Positions 1 to 8,523 are shown, counted from the stretch's first letter. The stretch: 64,000 nucleotides of DNA from Massilia endophytica (GCF_021165955.1 NZ_CP088952.1:1674001-1738000), one strand, 5' to 3'. Notes: generated by a model not told the origin, from the letters alone. Made by a program: numbers and translations.

Positions 1-263
1 AGATCGACGGGAAGCCGCTGCCTGTGTACACCATGGCCCTGCTCGATACCTCCACGGCGCCGCGCATCAAGGCAGTCAAGGCCGCGCAGTTCGTGGTGAT
101 CGGCGGGGAGCCGCTGGACGGGCACCGCTTCCTGATGTGGAACTTTGTCTCGTCCAGCAAGGAGCGCCTGAAGCAGGCCGCGGACGACTGGGAAGCCCAG
201 CGCTTTGAGCGCGTGCCCGGCGAAACGGAGTGGATTCCGCTGCCGAAGCGGCCGGGTAGTTAA
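1..263 (+). CDS. Pirin family protein, C-terminal part (5' end outside window)
   Basis: The reading frame is open from base 3 and runs to a TAA stop at 263, so the gene begins before the window. The visible 87 residues match the end of the second cupin of pirin-like proteins: a GGEPLDGHRFLMWNFVSS stretch followed by a helix (KERLKQAADDW) and a PLPKRP tail. Pirins are iron-binding bicupin proteins; some have quercetinase activity, but the metal-binding N-terminal cupin is not visible here, so activity cannot be judged. It converges on the DUF1801 gene, with which it overlaps by four bases. Confidence 0.85.
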   Translation, partial: IDGKPLPVYTMALLDTSTAPRIKAVKAAQFVVIGGEPLDGHRFLMWNFVSSSKERLKQAADDWEAQRFERVPGETEWIPLPKRPGS

Positions 264-721
264 CGGACCAGCGACTGCTGGTACAGGGCGATATAGCGCT
301 GTGCCGGCATGCGGCGTATGGCCTCGCCCAGCACATCCAGGGCGAGGTCGTCGAGCTTTTTGAAGCGCAGGCAGGACTTCCCCATGTCCAGCTTCTTGCC
401 GCTGGCCGCCCAGGCCTGGCGGAACCACGCGAGATCTTCCGTCGGCGCTTCATCGGTGCAGCCGACGTAAAGGCCCATCATGTACAGCGACATGTAATTC
501 TTCTGCGATGCCAGCGCCGCAAAGGGCAGCGGCTGTTTCGGATTGCAGTGGTAGCCCGCCGGGAAAACGCTGTGCGGCACGCCGTAGCCGATCATCGTCG
601 GGAGCATGGTTTCACGGTACTGGGAATCCAGGTTGGCGAGAATGGTTTCGCGCACGGCGCGCATGGCCGCCTGGCGCTCCTCCGGCAAGGTGGCGAGGAA
701 GGCCTCGATCGCTTCGCTCAT
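260..721 (-). CDS. DUF1801 domain protein
   Basis: This 153-residue protein belongs by sequence to the small DUF1801/YdhG-like family: a helical start (MSEAIEAFLATLPEERQAAM), a central GYGVPHSVFPAGYH segment and a C-terminal helix. Family members are soluble, of unknown biochemical role, and often annotated as iron-chaperone or frataxin-like folds; no catalytic residues are assigned. Its ATG overlaps the TGA of the FHA-domain gene by four bases (718-721), so it is very probably translated from the same mRNA as the last gene of the kinase/FtsW/FHA operon. Whether it takes part in that pathway cannot be told from sequence. Confidence 0.8.
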   Translation of the reverse strand: MSEAIEAFLATLPEERQAAMRAVRETILANLDSQYRETMLPTMIGYGVPHSVFPAGYHCNPKQPLPFAALASQKNYMSLYMMGLYVGCTDEAPTEDLAWFRQAWAASGKKLDMGKSCLRFKKLDDLALDVLGEAIRRMPAQRYIALYQQSLVR

Positions 722-2238
722 GCCGTATGCAGCTCGTGCGCGGAGACGGTGGCGTGGTCCACGCCGCTCGTGCGGATGATCCAGTGCTCGGGATAGGCGT
801 CGCTGGCGAAGCGCGTGAGCTTCTGCATGCGGCTCAGTTTATCGAGCTGCACAGTCGGCGCCAGCGCGGTTTCCTTGCCGGTCAACTGGTCGAGATGCCA
901 GAAGCCGCCGTTATGGTGCATCAGCAGGGGCAGGGCGGCGGCATTCGGCGCGGCCTGGAAGCGCGCCACGGGGTAGCCCGGGTGCGTATCCGGCGCCAGC
1001 ACAACGAAGCACTCGGCCGTTGCGCCTTCGTCGATGCGGTGCAGCACCACGCCGTGCGGCATGATGGCGCTCACCGTCAGCACGGCGATGCCCTTGATGC
1101 TGGCGCTCATCTCGATGCGCATGCCAAGGCGCAGCGGCACGGGCTTGTGCTTGCCTGGCCATACGCCGTCCAGCAGCAGGCCATAGCGCGACACGTCCTC
1201 GATCTCGAAGCCGTGCGCGCCGCGCCGGATGATGGCGTGGCGGCCGGACAGGCGGCGCGTCAGGCCGCCGGTTTCCTGGCCGTTGGCGCTGTAGTGAGTG
1301 AGCAGGGCGTGCGCTTCCGGATCGACCAGCTCGAAGCGGCCGAAGATGCATTCATCGAGCGCGAACAGGCGGATATGGCGCTGCATGCCCGCCTCCGGCG
1401 CCGCATTCACGATGCTGGCGGCGCGGCTGGGGAAGGGGTGGGCAGGACCGGCAGGCGGCATGTCGATCTCGATCAGGTCCTCGTCCCACGCAATGGTGGA
1501 GAAGCCCAGGTCCACCTTGCCCTGCGGCGCACCCAAGTCCAGGTGGGCGATGCCTGCATTGCGCGCGGTGACGTCGATGTCCATGCTCTCGCCGCCCTGT
1601 GCGGACACGCGGGCAATCGAAGCATCGTCCGCCATCACGCGTACGTTCTTGTGGGTGCTGAGGAAGATGCGGTGGATCTCGGTGAGCGATGCATCCAGGC
1701 GCGGCACCAGGATCACGAAGGTGCATTCCCATTTGCGTTCCGGCTGGCCCGGCGCGCGGCTCACCACTTCCATATTGATCTGGTACTGGCCATGCTCCTT
1801 GCCGCGCGAGGAGAACTCCGCGAACACGGGACGCCAGCCGCCATCGACCGACCGCACGAACTGCTGGCGCGAGCTGCCGTTCGGGATCAGTTCGGAATTG
1901 AGCTGGATGGCCAGCTGCGGCGCACAATCCTGCGGCATGCCGCGCAGTTCCATCTTGAGGGTTTGCCGTCCGCCCGCTGCGCGCGGATCGAAGCCGCTGA
2001 TATGCAGTTGCGGACGCGGAGCGCGCATCGCGCCGGCATAGTTCGCGGCGGGCGATTCCTGCACGCTGCGCGCCACGGATGGCTGCATACCGGCGGCGCC
2101 GCGCGCACCCTTCAGCAGGTCGTAGCTGGCTGGAAGCGCAGGTGCGGCGGGCTGTTGATGGCCGCCTTCACATACGCGTTCGCCCGGCATGACCCAGAGG
2201 GTGCAGTGCGGATGATCGGTATTGCAGCATTTATTCAT
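718..2238 (-). CDS. FHA-domain protein with Cys/His-rich N-terminus
   Basis: A 506-residue protein. The N-terminal 30 residues hold a Cys/His cluster (CC at 4-5, then H, C, a second C and GH), which looks like a small metal-binding knuckle. The middle (about 75-270) is a beta-rich region of unknown type. A forkhead-associated domain is visible around residues 300-380: a FGR signature, then SGRHAIIRR, and VSRYGLLLDG in place of the usual N-G-T loop. FHA domains bind phosphothreonine, so the natural partner is the Ser/Thr kinase encoded upstream on the same strand. It is separated from the SH3 gene by about 150 bp containing an inverted repeat, and is coupled to the downstream DUF1801 gene. There is no signal peptide, so it is probably cytoplasmic. 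Confidence 0.8.
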   Translation of the reverse strand: MNKCCNTDHPHCTLWVMPGERVCEGGHQQPAAPALPASYDLLKGARGAAGMQPSVARSVQESPAANYAGAMRAPRPQLHISGFDPRAAGGRQTLKMELRGMPQDCAPQLAIQLNSELIPNGSSRQQFVRSVDGGWRPVFAEFSSRGKEHGQYQINMEVVSRAPGQPERKWECTFVILVPRLDASLTEIHRIFLSTHKNVRVMADDASIARVSAQGGESMDIDVTARNAGIAHLDLGAPQGKVDLGFSTIAWDEDLIEIDMPPAGPAHPFPSRAASIVNAAPEAGMQRHIRLFALDECIFGRFELVDPEAHALLTHYSANGQETGGLTRRLSGRHAIIRRGAHGFEIEDVSRYGLLLDGVWPGKHKPVPLRLGMRIEMSASIKGIAVLTVSAIMPHGVVLHRIDEGATAECFVVLAPDTHPGYPVARFQAAPNAAALPLLMHHNGGFWHLDQLTGKETALAPTVQLDKLSRMQKLTRFASDAYPEHWIIRTSGVDHATVSAHELHTA

Positions 2239-2246
2239 GGCGCGGC

Positions 2247-2272
2247 CGTAAAGTAGATGATCAAACTTTACG
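2247..2272 (-). promoter_or_regulatory. Inverted repeat just upstream of the FHA gene start
   Basis: Perfect 8-bp arms CGTAAAGT and ACTTTACG are separated by 10 bases, ending 8 bases before the FHA gene ATG (2238). In the mRNA this would form a hairpin over the ribosome-binding region, and no clear Shine-Dalgarno sequence is seen between it and the start. It could equally be an operator. Seen directly; the function is inference. Confidence 0.45.
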
Positions 2273-2388
2273 CGGCTTCCATGGCCTTGGCAACAAGCCG
2301 GTCTCCCGAACAGGAGGGGTTTTTGACCTGTATTTCAAAGGCTTGTCATTTCTATCTCATCCGTGCATTTTTGATATTGTCGAGATGC

Positions 2389-2859
2389 TCATTCGCCGCT
2401 GCGCCTCAGCCACAGGCTGCTTGCCCAGCCCGTTTGCAGCTTGCCATCGGCGTTCGCGTGGATCTGCCACCAGTCGCCGCGCTGCTCGCCGGTGGGCGTA
2501 ACGGTAGCGCCCGCCGGAACGATGGCCAGGCGCGGCGAACTCACGCTGGCCTCGCTGCGCAGGTTGAGGTCGCGGTGCACGCGGTAGGGGCGGCCCGCGA
2601 ACGGCGGCGCAGCGGAAGGATCGGCAAGAGCGCTCTCGGCGCTTGCATTGGCCAGCGCGCTGCTGAACGGCAGAGTTCCCACGGCCGCGAAGTGCAACAG
2701 CAGAGCGGATATGGCCCAGGTGCCGCCGCCGAGCACGGCAATGCCGCGCACTGTCGGGCGGCGCCACCAGCTGCGCGGCGTGAGGAAGGATGCGAGCACC
2801 AGCGTCATGCACAGCGCGGCGGCGGCGATGAACACGGTTTGCAAGGTGAAGGAGATCAT
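2389..2859 (-). CDS. Membrane-anchored bacterial SH3-domain protein
   Basis: 156 residues with two hydrophobic segments (about 7-25 and 41-62), followed by a bacterial SH3 (SH3b) domain at about 92-152: YRVHRDLNLRSEASVSSPRLAIVPAGATV, GDWWQI, and a closing WASSLWLR strand. SH3b domains on the outer face of the membrane often bind cell-wall peptides. The start is supported by a GAGGA ribosome-binding site eight bases ahead. It lies 8 bp after the stop of the large unknown gene and so is in the kinase/FtsW operon. A role as a peptidoglycan-binding partner of the FtsW-like protein is inferred from context only. Confidence 0.75.
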   Translation of the reverse strand: MISFTLQTVFIAAAALCMTLVLASFLTPRSWWRRPTVRGIAVLGGGTWAISALLLHFAAVGTLPFSSALANASAESALADPSAAPPFAGRPYRVHRDLNLRSEASVSSPRLAIVPAGATVTPTGEQRGDWWQIHANADGKLQTGWASSLWLRRSGE

Positions 2860-2867
2860 GGCGGTCC

Positions 2868-4376
2868 TCAGCTGGCGTCGTAGCGCAGCACGTAGTGGCC
2901 TGCAACAAGGTGATGTCCCGGCGGCAGCACGTAAGGCTGCTGAGCGTCGCCGACGGCGGCAACGAAACGCAGCTGCTCGTCCAGGTGATACAGGGCCTGA
3001 GTGCTGCTCAGCCGCGTCACCGAGAGCCCTTGCGCGCCGGGCTCGGCATTGAAGGCGGTGCGCGACAGGCCCATACGGTCAGGGCTCGCGGCGCCGGCGC
3101 CTTCCGCGCGCCGCAGGTAGCGGGGCGAGTCGAGCACGCGCAAGGCGGCAAGAGAAGGCGCGGCCCGGCCGAACAGGCTGCGCTGCCCGAAAGGCAGCGC
3201 TGCGGTAACGCCGCGCGGCAGTGGCAGGATGGCGGCGTAGCGCTCAGCCATGGGACCGGGCGCGCTCAGCAGGCTGAGCTGGCTGTCGCCCGCGCTTACT
3301 GTCGAGGGCGCGGTGATACGCTCCGTGCCTGCGTATAGCGTATCGTCGGCATCGACGCGAATGCTGAGCAGGGCATCTCCTTCGCCGCCCAAGGCAAGGT
3401 TCGCATCGAAAGGCAGCTCCAGCGACGCGGCGCCCGTGTCGCGGTAACGGCTGAGGCGAGGCAGCGCGATGGCGGCCAGCGTGAGGCGCTGGCGCATGCC
3501 CGGCGCAAAGGTGATATCGCTTTCGCCCGCGCGCGGCTGCTGTGCAATTGGCACGGCGGTCATCTCCTCGGCCACGGGCGCGCTGCGCGCCTGCCATACT
3601 GCCGGGCGAGGTCCGGGGACGGCGGAAGGTTCGCGCACCGCGAGCGGGGGCGCGCCGGCGGCGCGCGCCACCTTGAGCAGCAGGCGCTGGCCCTGCTGGT
3701 CCATGCCGCGCCTGGCCGTGATCACGTAGCAGCCCTGGCGCGCATCGAAGGAACAGTCGAAGGCTCCCTTGGGACGCATCTGCACGATAGGCGGCGCATC
3801 GGGACCGTCGTTCACCAGCAGGGCGGCGCCGGTATCGCCGAAGGGCCACTCCGGTGCGGCATAGCTGCCGTCACCGTCGCCGATCAGCGCAAGGCGCTGG
3901 TTCGGATAGACCGGGCAAACGGGATGCCAGCGTTTTCCATCGCGCGACACGCTCACGTCGAACAGCACCTTCTCGTCGGGCGAAGGCAGGTAGACGGCGT
4001 GCCCGAAGCGCACCTCGACTTCGCCGGGGCCCAGGTCTTCGGCGCCCACTACGTGATAGCGCACCTGGTCGTTGCCCAGCAGGTCGCCGAAGTCCTTCTG
4101 GTGCAGCATGGCCAGGCTCTCGGCCAGTTCGCGGGCGCGGTTGCCGCGCGTGAGGTGGTAGTCGTCGTCCACATCTTCCTGCGGCAGGCGCAGGGTGACG
4201 TGCGAGAAGCAGCGCGTCGCGGCGCGGCCCCGGTGTTCTCGCGGACAGCGTTCGAGGAGGTCGCGCAGCAGGGGGCGGCGCGAGAACAGGGCAAAGCCCG
4301 GCGCCTGCCAGATGTCTTCCGCGTTGAAGACATCCGGGATGCGGCCCAGGATCTCATGTTGGACGTAGGTGGGCAT
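2868..4376 (-). CDS. Unknown protein in kinase/FtsW operon (possible FhaA-like N-domain)
   Basis: 502 residues, starting at ATG 4376 with AGAGGAG eight bases upstream. The frame remains open further upstream, but that part is antiparallel shadow inside the FtsW-like gene. I do not recognise the family with certainty. Residues about 10-130 (VTLRLPQEDVDDDYHLTRGNR, a helix, then GPGEVEVRFG) resemble in layout the N-terminal DUF3662 domain of actinobacterial FhaA, which is a weak visual match. The remainder is beta-rich with repeated hydrophobic strands and no signal peptide or membrane segment. It starts 6 bp after the FtsW-like stop, so it is translationally close-coupled. A phosphoprotein adaptor role is possible but unproven. 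Confidence 0.6.
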   Translation of the reverse strand: MPTYVQHEILGRIPDVFNAEDIWQAPGFALFSRRPLLRDLLERCPREHRGRAATRCFSHVTLRLPQEDVDDDYHLTRGNRARELAESLAMLHQKDFGDLLGNDQVRYHVVGAEDLGPGEVEVRFGHAVYLPSPDEKVLFDVSVSRDGKRWHPVCPVYPNQRLALIGDGDGSYAAPEWPFGDTGAALLVNDGPDAPPIVQMRPKGAFDCSFDARQGCYVITARRGMDQQGQRLLLKVARAAGAPPLAVREPSAVPGPRPAVWQARSAPVAEEMTAVPIAQQPRAGESDITFAPGMRQRLTLAAIALPRLSRYRDTGAASLELPFDANLALGGEGDALLSIRVDADDTLYAGTERITAPSTVSAGDSQLSLLSAPGPMAERYAAILPLPRGVTAALPFGQRSLFGRAAPSLAALRVLDSPRYLRRAEGAGAASPDRMGLSRTAFNAEPGAQGLSVTRLSSTQALYHLDEQLRFVAAVGDAQQPYVLPPGHHLVAGHYVLRYDAS

Positions 4377-4381
4377 GGTGT

Positions 4382-6838
4382 TCACTCCTCTTGAATTGGC
4401 GCGCTGGCGGCACAGATCCCTAGCAGGGGGAGCAGGAAAAACAGCAGGTGGCTGCCCCCGGCGGACAGAAAACTCATGGGCTGGCCCATGATGGGGAAGA
4501 TGGCGAGGTTCGTCCCCCAGGACAGCAGGAAATGGCCCGCCACGAAAGCGGCGCCGCCTGCCATTGCAAAGCAGCGCAGCCGCCAGTGCCAGGCCTGGCG
4601 GAAGTCGCGCAGCTGCGCCGCCTGCGCTCCCGCGCGCACGGCCGCCAGCAGCAGCCCCGCAAGGAAGGCGGCCTGCACGCACCACAGCAGCAGTCCCGCC
4701 GCCAGGCCGTGGCGGTTGAGCAGGAAGGAGGGCGCAAAGTCATCCTGCACGGCGGGAACGGCCAGCGCGCCTGGCGCGGGCTGGCCCAGCGACGAAAGTC
4801 CGAACAGCCCGTCCGCGCCGCGCCAGCCGCCTTGCGCCACGGCGGCAGCGCCCTGCAGCAGCTGCTGCCCCGTGTGGGGGTGGCGGGCGGGATCGAGCCA
4901 GACCTGGAAGCGGTCGGCGTAGAAGGAGGCTGGCAGGGACGCCGCGCCATCCGGCCCGGCGTCGCGCAGCATGGCGACCGCGCCGGCGGCTGCGAGAACG
5001 CACGCAAGCGGCAGGGCAGCGAGGAGCCAGCGGCGTGCTGCCAGCGCGTAGGCCAGCAGCATGGCGCCGCTCCACATCAACAGGAGGAGCAGCGGGGAAT
5101 AGTCATCCACCTGCACCAGCGCGAAGCCAAGCAGGGTGGCGAACAGCAGGGCAGGCGCCGCGAGCCGCAGCCACCGCAGGGCGTGGCCGGGCGCATGGCG
5201 CGCATCGCTGCGCCAGCCCAGGCGCAGGGCGAGGCAGTGGGCGCTCAGCGCGGTAAGCGCCAGCTTGGCCAGCTCCACGGGCTGCATGTCGAAGACGCCG
5301 GTCTCGTCGCCCCACAGCACCTGTGCGGCGAGTGCAAGGAGGGCGGCAGCAGCCAGCAGCGCAAACAGCCATTCCACCGCGCGCTGGGGAAGCATGCTGC
5401 GCTGCCTGCGCGGCCGGAGCCGCCATGCGATGACGGCAGCCGAACCAAGGGCGAACAGGGATGCCGTCTTCTGGTAGTAGCGCAGCCACCCGGTATCGCC
5501 GCCCGCCAGCCCGAGTTCCAGCTGCATCAGCATGCCAATGCCAAGAAGCAGAAGGGCCGCGCTGCAAGCCAGGGGCATGCGCGGCACGGCGAGCAGCCAG
5601 AGGGCGAAGGCGCAGGCCCCGAGCAGCAGGGATGCGGCGGCGGCCGGAGGCTGGCCGCTGCGCAGCAGCCACAGGGACGCGATGCCGCAAGCGGCGAGGG
5701 ATGCGGCAGCCGTCAATGCTGCGGGCCTGCGCAGTGCCGCGAGCCAGGCGTTGGCGCGCGACCGGGCACGCCTGGCATCGTCCAGATCGTGCACGTAGCC
5801 GCTGCCGCCGTTCCAGCGGGCGGATGCGAGCATGGCCAGCTTCACGACGGCGCCTTTGCGCGGCGGCGAAAGAATGTTGCCCTGCCTGCGCGGCCTTGCT
5901 GTCATGTCGTTTCGCCCCGAAGCGAGGAAGAGCATCCAGAGGCACGCGGCCGCGCAGCCGAGGCCTGCCCACAGGGCGGGCTGGCCTCCTGTCCACAAGG
6001 CGCGCCGCTCCCATTGCCAGTCCACCTGCTGCGGCAGGCGAGCGTCTGGGGCGTTGAATAAGGCCACGCGGCGCTGGGGGCGCAGGCGCAGTTCGCCGCC
6101 TTCGATGGATAGCGCATAGCGGGTGAGGCCGAAGCTGATGGCCTGCACGCCGTCCAGGCGCCGCTCGTCCTCGCGCAGCCTGGCCTGGCCCGCCATCACC
6201 GGCAGGCGCTCGCTGGCGGCGCCCGCGATCAGGCGAAGCTCGCCCTTCACGCGCGCAATGCTGGCGGTGCCCGCAGCGACGTTCGCCATGCCGAGGCGGT
6301 TGCCGCAATAGAGGTTCCCGCCAAAGACGAGAGGGCGCGCCAGTGCCAGCGCGGCAGGCGCAACGCGGTTCCAAAGTGCCGCGGCGCGGGTGTGGAGAGG
6401 AGCATCGGGGCAGTTATCGAGCGCCTTGCCGTTCAGGTAGAGCAGCGCGCCGTCGTACGTCCAGTTGCGGCCGTTCTCCCGCAGGCTGACAGTGCGCGCG
6501 CTGGAGGATGTGCCGAATGCCTGGCCTGCGACCTGGATGGACGAAACGCCCGCGAGCGCGGCGCTGCCGAGCTTCTCGTCATGGTCTGCGTAATGCAGCA
6601 GCGGCGCGCGGCCGTTGCCATCGTGGCGCAGCATCCACGTTCCGGCGGCGTCGCGACGAAACAGCAACTGTGCGCCTTCGGTCTGCACCGCTGCCAGTTC
6701 GGCCCGGCCTGCAGGCAGGGACTCGCCCGGCGCCAGGCGGAGGGCGATCTGCTGCGGCAGCCATGTGGCGGGCGCGCGCAACAGGGCGAAGGCCTGCAGC
6801 GCGAGCACGCCAGCGAGGAGGATGGCGGGCAGTCTCAT
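4382..6838 (-). CDS. FtsW/RodA/SpoVE-family protein with large extra N-terminal domain
   Basis: 818 residues. The C-terminal half (about 370-815) carries roughly ten membrane helices with SEDS-family marks: QPVELAKLAL at about 517 and the late MGQPMSFLSAGG motif at about 784. SEDS proteins are peptidoglycan glycosyltransferases working with a class B penicillin-binding protein. Ordinary FtsW and RodA are near 370-420 residues. Here an N-terminal helix (5-20), a beta-rich segment of about 260 residues that should be extracytoplasmic, another helix (about 286-303) and a basic cytoplasmic linker precede the core. It overlaps the kinase stop by ATGA. No penicillin-binding protein is encoded nearby in the window. 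Family call is good; whether it is catalytically active is not known. Confidence 0.8.
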   Translation of the reverse strand: MRLPAILLAGVLALQAFALLRAPATWLPQQIALRLAPGESLPAGRAELAAVQTEGAQLLFRRDAAGTWMLRHDGNGRAPLLHYADHDEKLGSAALAGVSSIQVAGQAFGTSSSARTVSLRENGRNWTYDGALLYLNGKALDNCPDAPLHTRAAALWNRVAPAALALARPLVFGGNLYCGNRLGMANVAAGTASIARVKGELRLIAGAASERLPVMAGQARLREDERRLDGVQAISFGLTRYALSIEGGELRLRPQRRVALFNAPDARLPQQVDWQWERRALWTGGQPALWAGLGCAAACLWMLFLASGRNDMTARPRRQGNILSPPRKGAVVKLAMLASARWNGGSGYVHDLDDARRARSRANAWLAALRRPAALTAAASLAACGIASLWLLRSGQPPAAAASLLLGACAFALWLLAVPRMPLACSAALLLLGIGMLMQLELGLAGGDTGWLRYYQKTASLFALGSAAVIAWRLRPRRQRSMLPQRAVEWLFALLAAAALLALAAQVLWGDETGVFDMQPVELAKLALTALSAHCLALRLGWRSDARHAPGHALRWLRLAAPALLFATLLGFALVQVDDYSPLLLLLMWSGAMLLAYALAARRWLLAALPLACVLAAAGAVAMLRDAGPDGAASLPASFYADRFQVWLDPARHPHTGQQLLQGAAAVAQGGWRGADGLFGLSSLGQPAPGALAVPAVQDDFAPSFLLNRHGLAAGLLLWCVQAAFLAGLLLAAVRAGAQAAQLRDFRQAWHWRLRCFAMAGGAAFVAGHFLLSWGTNLAIFPIMGQPMSFLSAGGSHLLFFLLPLLGICAASAPIQEE

Positions 6839-7869
6839 AGGCCGCCAATCCGCAGCCAGCCGTTCATGGCGGAGGGCTTGCCGAAATCAGTGAACGCCGG
6901 TTCCGCAAGCGCGGGCTCCGCGTCCATGGCGTCGCGCACGCGCGCCAGCAGGCGGCTGATCTGCAAGGCATTGTGTGGGCGGTTGCCGGGCTCCGCGTCC
7001 AGCAGCATGCGCAGCAGGGCGATGGCGGGCGCCTGCGCGGGCTGGGGAATCTTCTGTGCGAAGCGCGCCTCCTCGTCGTCGGACAGCAGAGGCGGCAGCG
7101 TTCCGCCATGCCTTTCCAGCAGCAGCCTGGCCCCATCGGTGAGGTGCTCGCGGTAGGCCTGCCCGCAGCTGGCGCAGAAGCGCAGCGAGCTCCCTCCAGT
7201 GGCAAGGAAGTAGAACAGCGCGCCCAGTGCGAAGTAGTCGCTCTGCCGTCCGGTGGCATAGCCGCCTTCGGGTGCGGGAAAGAACTGTTCGGGCGCCTGC
7301 CAGTTGGCCGTTCCTGAATAGGTGTGGGCATGGGCGGCCTGCAGCAGGCGGTTGGTGCCGAAGTCCGCCAGCTTGACGGTGCCGCGCTGCGCGTCCACCA
7401 GCACGTTGGAAGGCTTCAGGTCGAGGTAGCGCCAGCCGTACTGGTGAACCTTGCCGAGCGCCTGGTTCAGCTGGGAGATCCATTCCAGCACGCGGGCGAA
7501 ATCCGGCGGCGTTCCCGCGGACTTGAGGCAGGAGAGATGGCGCCCGAGGTCGCCGCTCATGAGTTCGAGCGCCATCACGGGCAGGCCGTTGTGCCAGCCC
7601 GTATCGAGCAGGCGCACGATGTGGCGCTCGTCCCAGGGTTCCAGCGATTGCAGGAAGGTGATCTCGTTGCAGGCGCTGGCAATCCAGCGCTCGCGCTGGG
7701 CGGGCAGTGCCTGCGCCATCTGCGCTTCGTTGATGAGTTTGAGGGCAACGTCCTGGGTGCCGGCGGGCCCGCTGGCGCGCCAGATGACGCCGTATGCCGA
7801 ACGGGCGAGCTGTTCGCGCAGGCGGTAGTGTCCCAGTTCGAGGGTAATGATTGCGTCGCTCGCTGACAT
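6835..7869 (-). CDS. Ser/Thr protein kinase (Hanks type)
   Basis: 344 residues from ATG 7869, chosen because GGAGGA lies just upstream; an upstream ATG ten codons earlier has no such site. Kinase marks are present in order: VALKL with Lys44, a C-helix Glu69, YLDLKPSN (catalytic Asp150; the usual HR before it is YL), DFG at 169-171, and APE at 192-194. The glycine-rich loop is degenerate (LARSAYGVIW). There is no transmembrane segment or PASTA domain, so it is a soluble cytoplasmic kinase, unlike PknB. It is the first gene of the operon with the FtsW-like, SH3 and FHA proteins, which makes those proteins likely substrates or readers. It is probably active, since Lys, Asp and DFG are intact. 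Confidence 0.88.
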   Translation of the reverse strand: MSASDAIITLELGHYRLREQLARSAYGVIWRASGPAGTQDVALKLINEAQMAQALPAQRERWIASACNEITFLQSLEPWDERHIVRLLDTGWHNGLPVMALELMSGDLGRHLSCLKSAGTPPDFARVLEWISQLNQALGKVHQYGWRYLDLKPSNVLVDAQRGTVKLADFGTNRLLQAAHAHTYSGTANWQAPEQFFPAPEGGYATGRQSDYFALGALFYFLATGGSSLRFCASCGQAYREHLTDGARLLLERHGGTLPPLLSDDEEARFAQKIPQPAQAPAIALLRMLLDAEPGNRPHNALQISRLLARVRDAMDAEPALAEPAFTDFGKPSAMNGWLRIGGL

Positions 7870-7919
7870 GGCTTCCTCCAGACGGCGGATTGCCGTCACA
7901 GCCTGTTAGCGGAGGGACG

Positions 7920-7943
7920 AAAAAAAGCCCGGCAAGCCGGGCT
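7920..7943 (-). terminator. Rho-independent terminator after glycine-zipper gene
   Basis: AGCCCGGC, a two-base loop and GCCGGGCT form an 8-bp stem; on the minus strand it is followed by seven U residues. It sits 10 bp past the stop of the glycine-zipper gene, also on the minus strand, and isolates it from the kinase operon. Confidence 0.85.
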
Positions 7944-7953
7944 GGGATGTCGC

Positions 7954-8394
7954 TTAGCGGTAGTAGCCGTGGTGGTGGCCCCGGCCATGGTGGTAGCGCG
8001 GGCCGTAGTACTCGCGGTACACGGGACGCGGTTCCACATATACGGGAGCCGGTGCGTAGTAGTAGCGGCGCGGCGCTTCGTAATACACAGGCGCCGCTTC
8101 GTAGTATGACGGAGCGCGCTCGTAGTACACGGGGGCAGGCTGCGCGTACACGCGGGTGGAGACATAGCCGCGGCCACCATAGTGGCGGTCGGAGCTGATG
8201 GCATTGCCCACGGCCGCGCCCACCAGGCCGCCGACCAGCGCGCCGCCGCTGCCGTTCTGGCTGCCGATCGCCGCGCCCAGCACGGCGCCCGCAGCGGTGT
8301 TGAAATCGCGGTCGCCTGCGGCGAAGGCGGTGGAAGAGGCAGTTGCTGCGGCAGCACCCAGCAGCATCACACCCAGGAATTTTTTGCTCAGCAT
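7954..8394 (-). CDS. Exported glycine-zipper protein with Tyr/Pro-rich tail
   Basis: 146 residues. A signal peptide is visible (MLSKKFLGVMLLGAAAATASSTAFA, cleavage after AFA). A glycine-zipper segment follows at about 33-66 (AAGAVLGAAIGS, GGALVGGLVGAAVGNAI), a type that inserts in or spans the outer membrane. The C-terminal half is a low-complexity series of YYE-AP and PVY units ending in a His/Gly/Tyr tail. The family is common in beta-proteobacteria as a small envelope protein of unknown role. It is a single-gene unit ending at a strong terminator. Confidence 0.8.
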   Translation of the reverse strand: MLSKKFLGVMLLGAAAATASSTAFAAGDRDFNTAAGAVLGAAIGSQNGSGGALVGGLVGAAVGNAISSDRHYGGRGYVSTRVYAQPAPVYYERAPSYYEAAPVYYEAPRRYYYAPAPVYVEPRPVYREYYGPRYHHGRGHHHGYYR

Positions 8395-8495
8395 ATCGTT
8401 TCCCCTCTTTATCCGACTGGCCGGAATTGGCCGATGAAGGGTACTTTAACTGAAGGGAAGAAAAGCGCTACTCCACATACACATTATTACAAACG

Positions 8496-8523
8496 GCTGT
8501 GGCAAGGTAACAAATGTCACAGC
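8496..8523 (-). terminator. Possible terminator hairpin after GNAT gene
   Basis: A nine-pair stem (one G-U pair) with a 10-base loop overlaps the stop codon of the GNAT gene. On the minus strand it is followed by CGTTTGTAATAATG, a poor U-tract, so termination is uncertain. Confidence 0.3.

Noticed and set aside
508..2256. Long plus-strand open frame (582 codons) opposite the FHA gene
   Set aside because: GC-rich shadow: Arg/Ala/His-rich product with no family resemblance, while the minus frame has an FHA domain and coupled neighbours.
4377..4685. Upstream extension of the 2868-4376 gene
   Set aside because: The extension lies inside the FtsW-like gene and lacks an RBS, whereas ATG 4376 has AGAGGAG.
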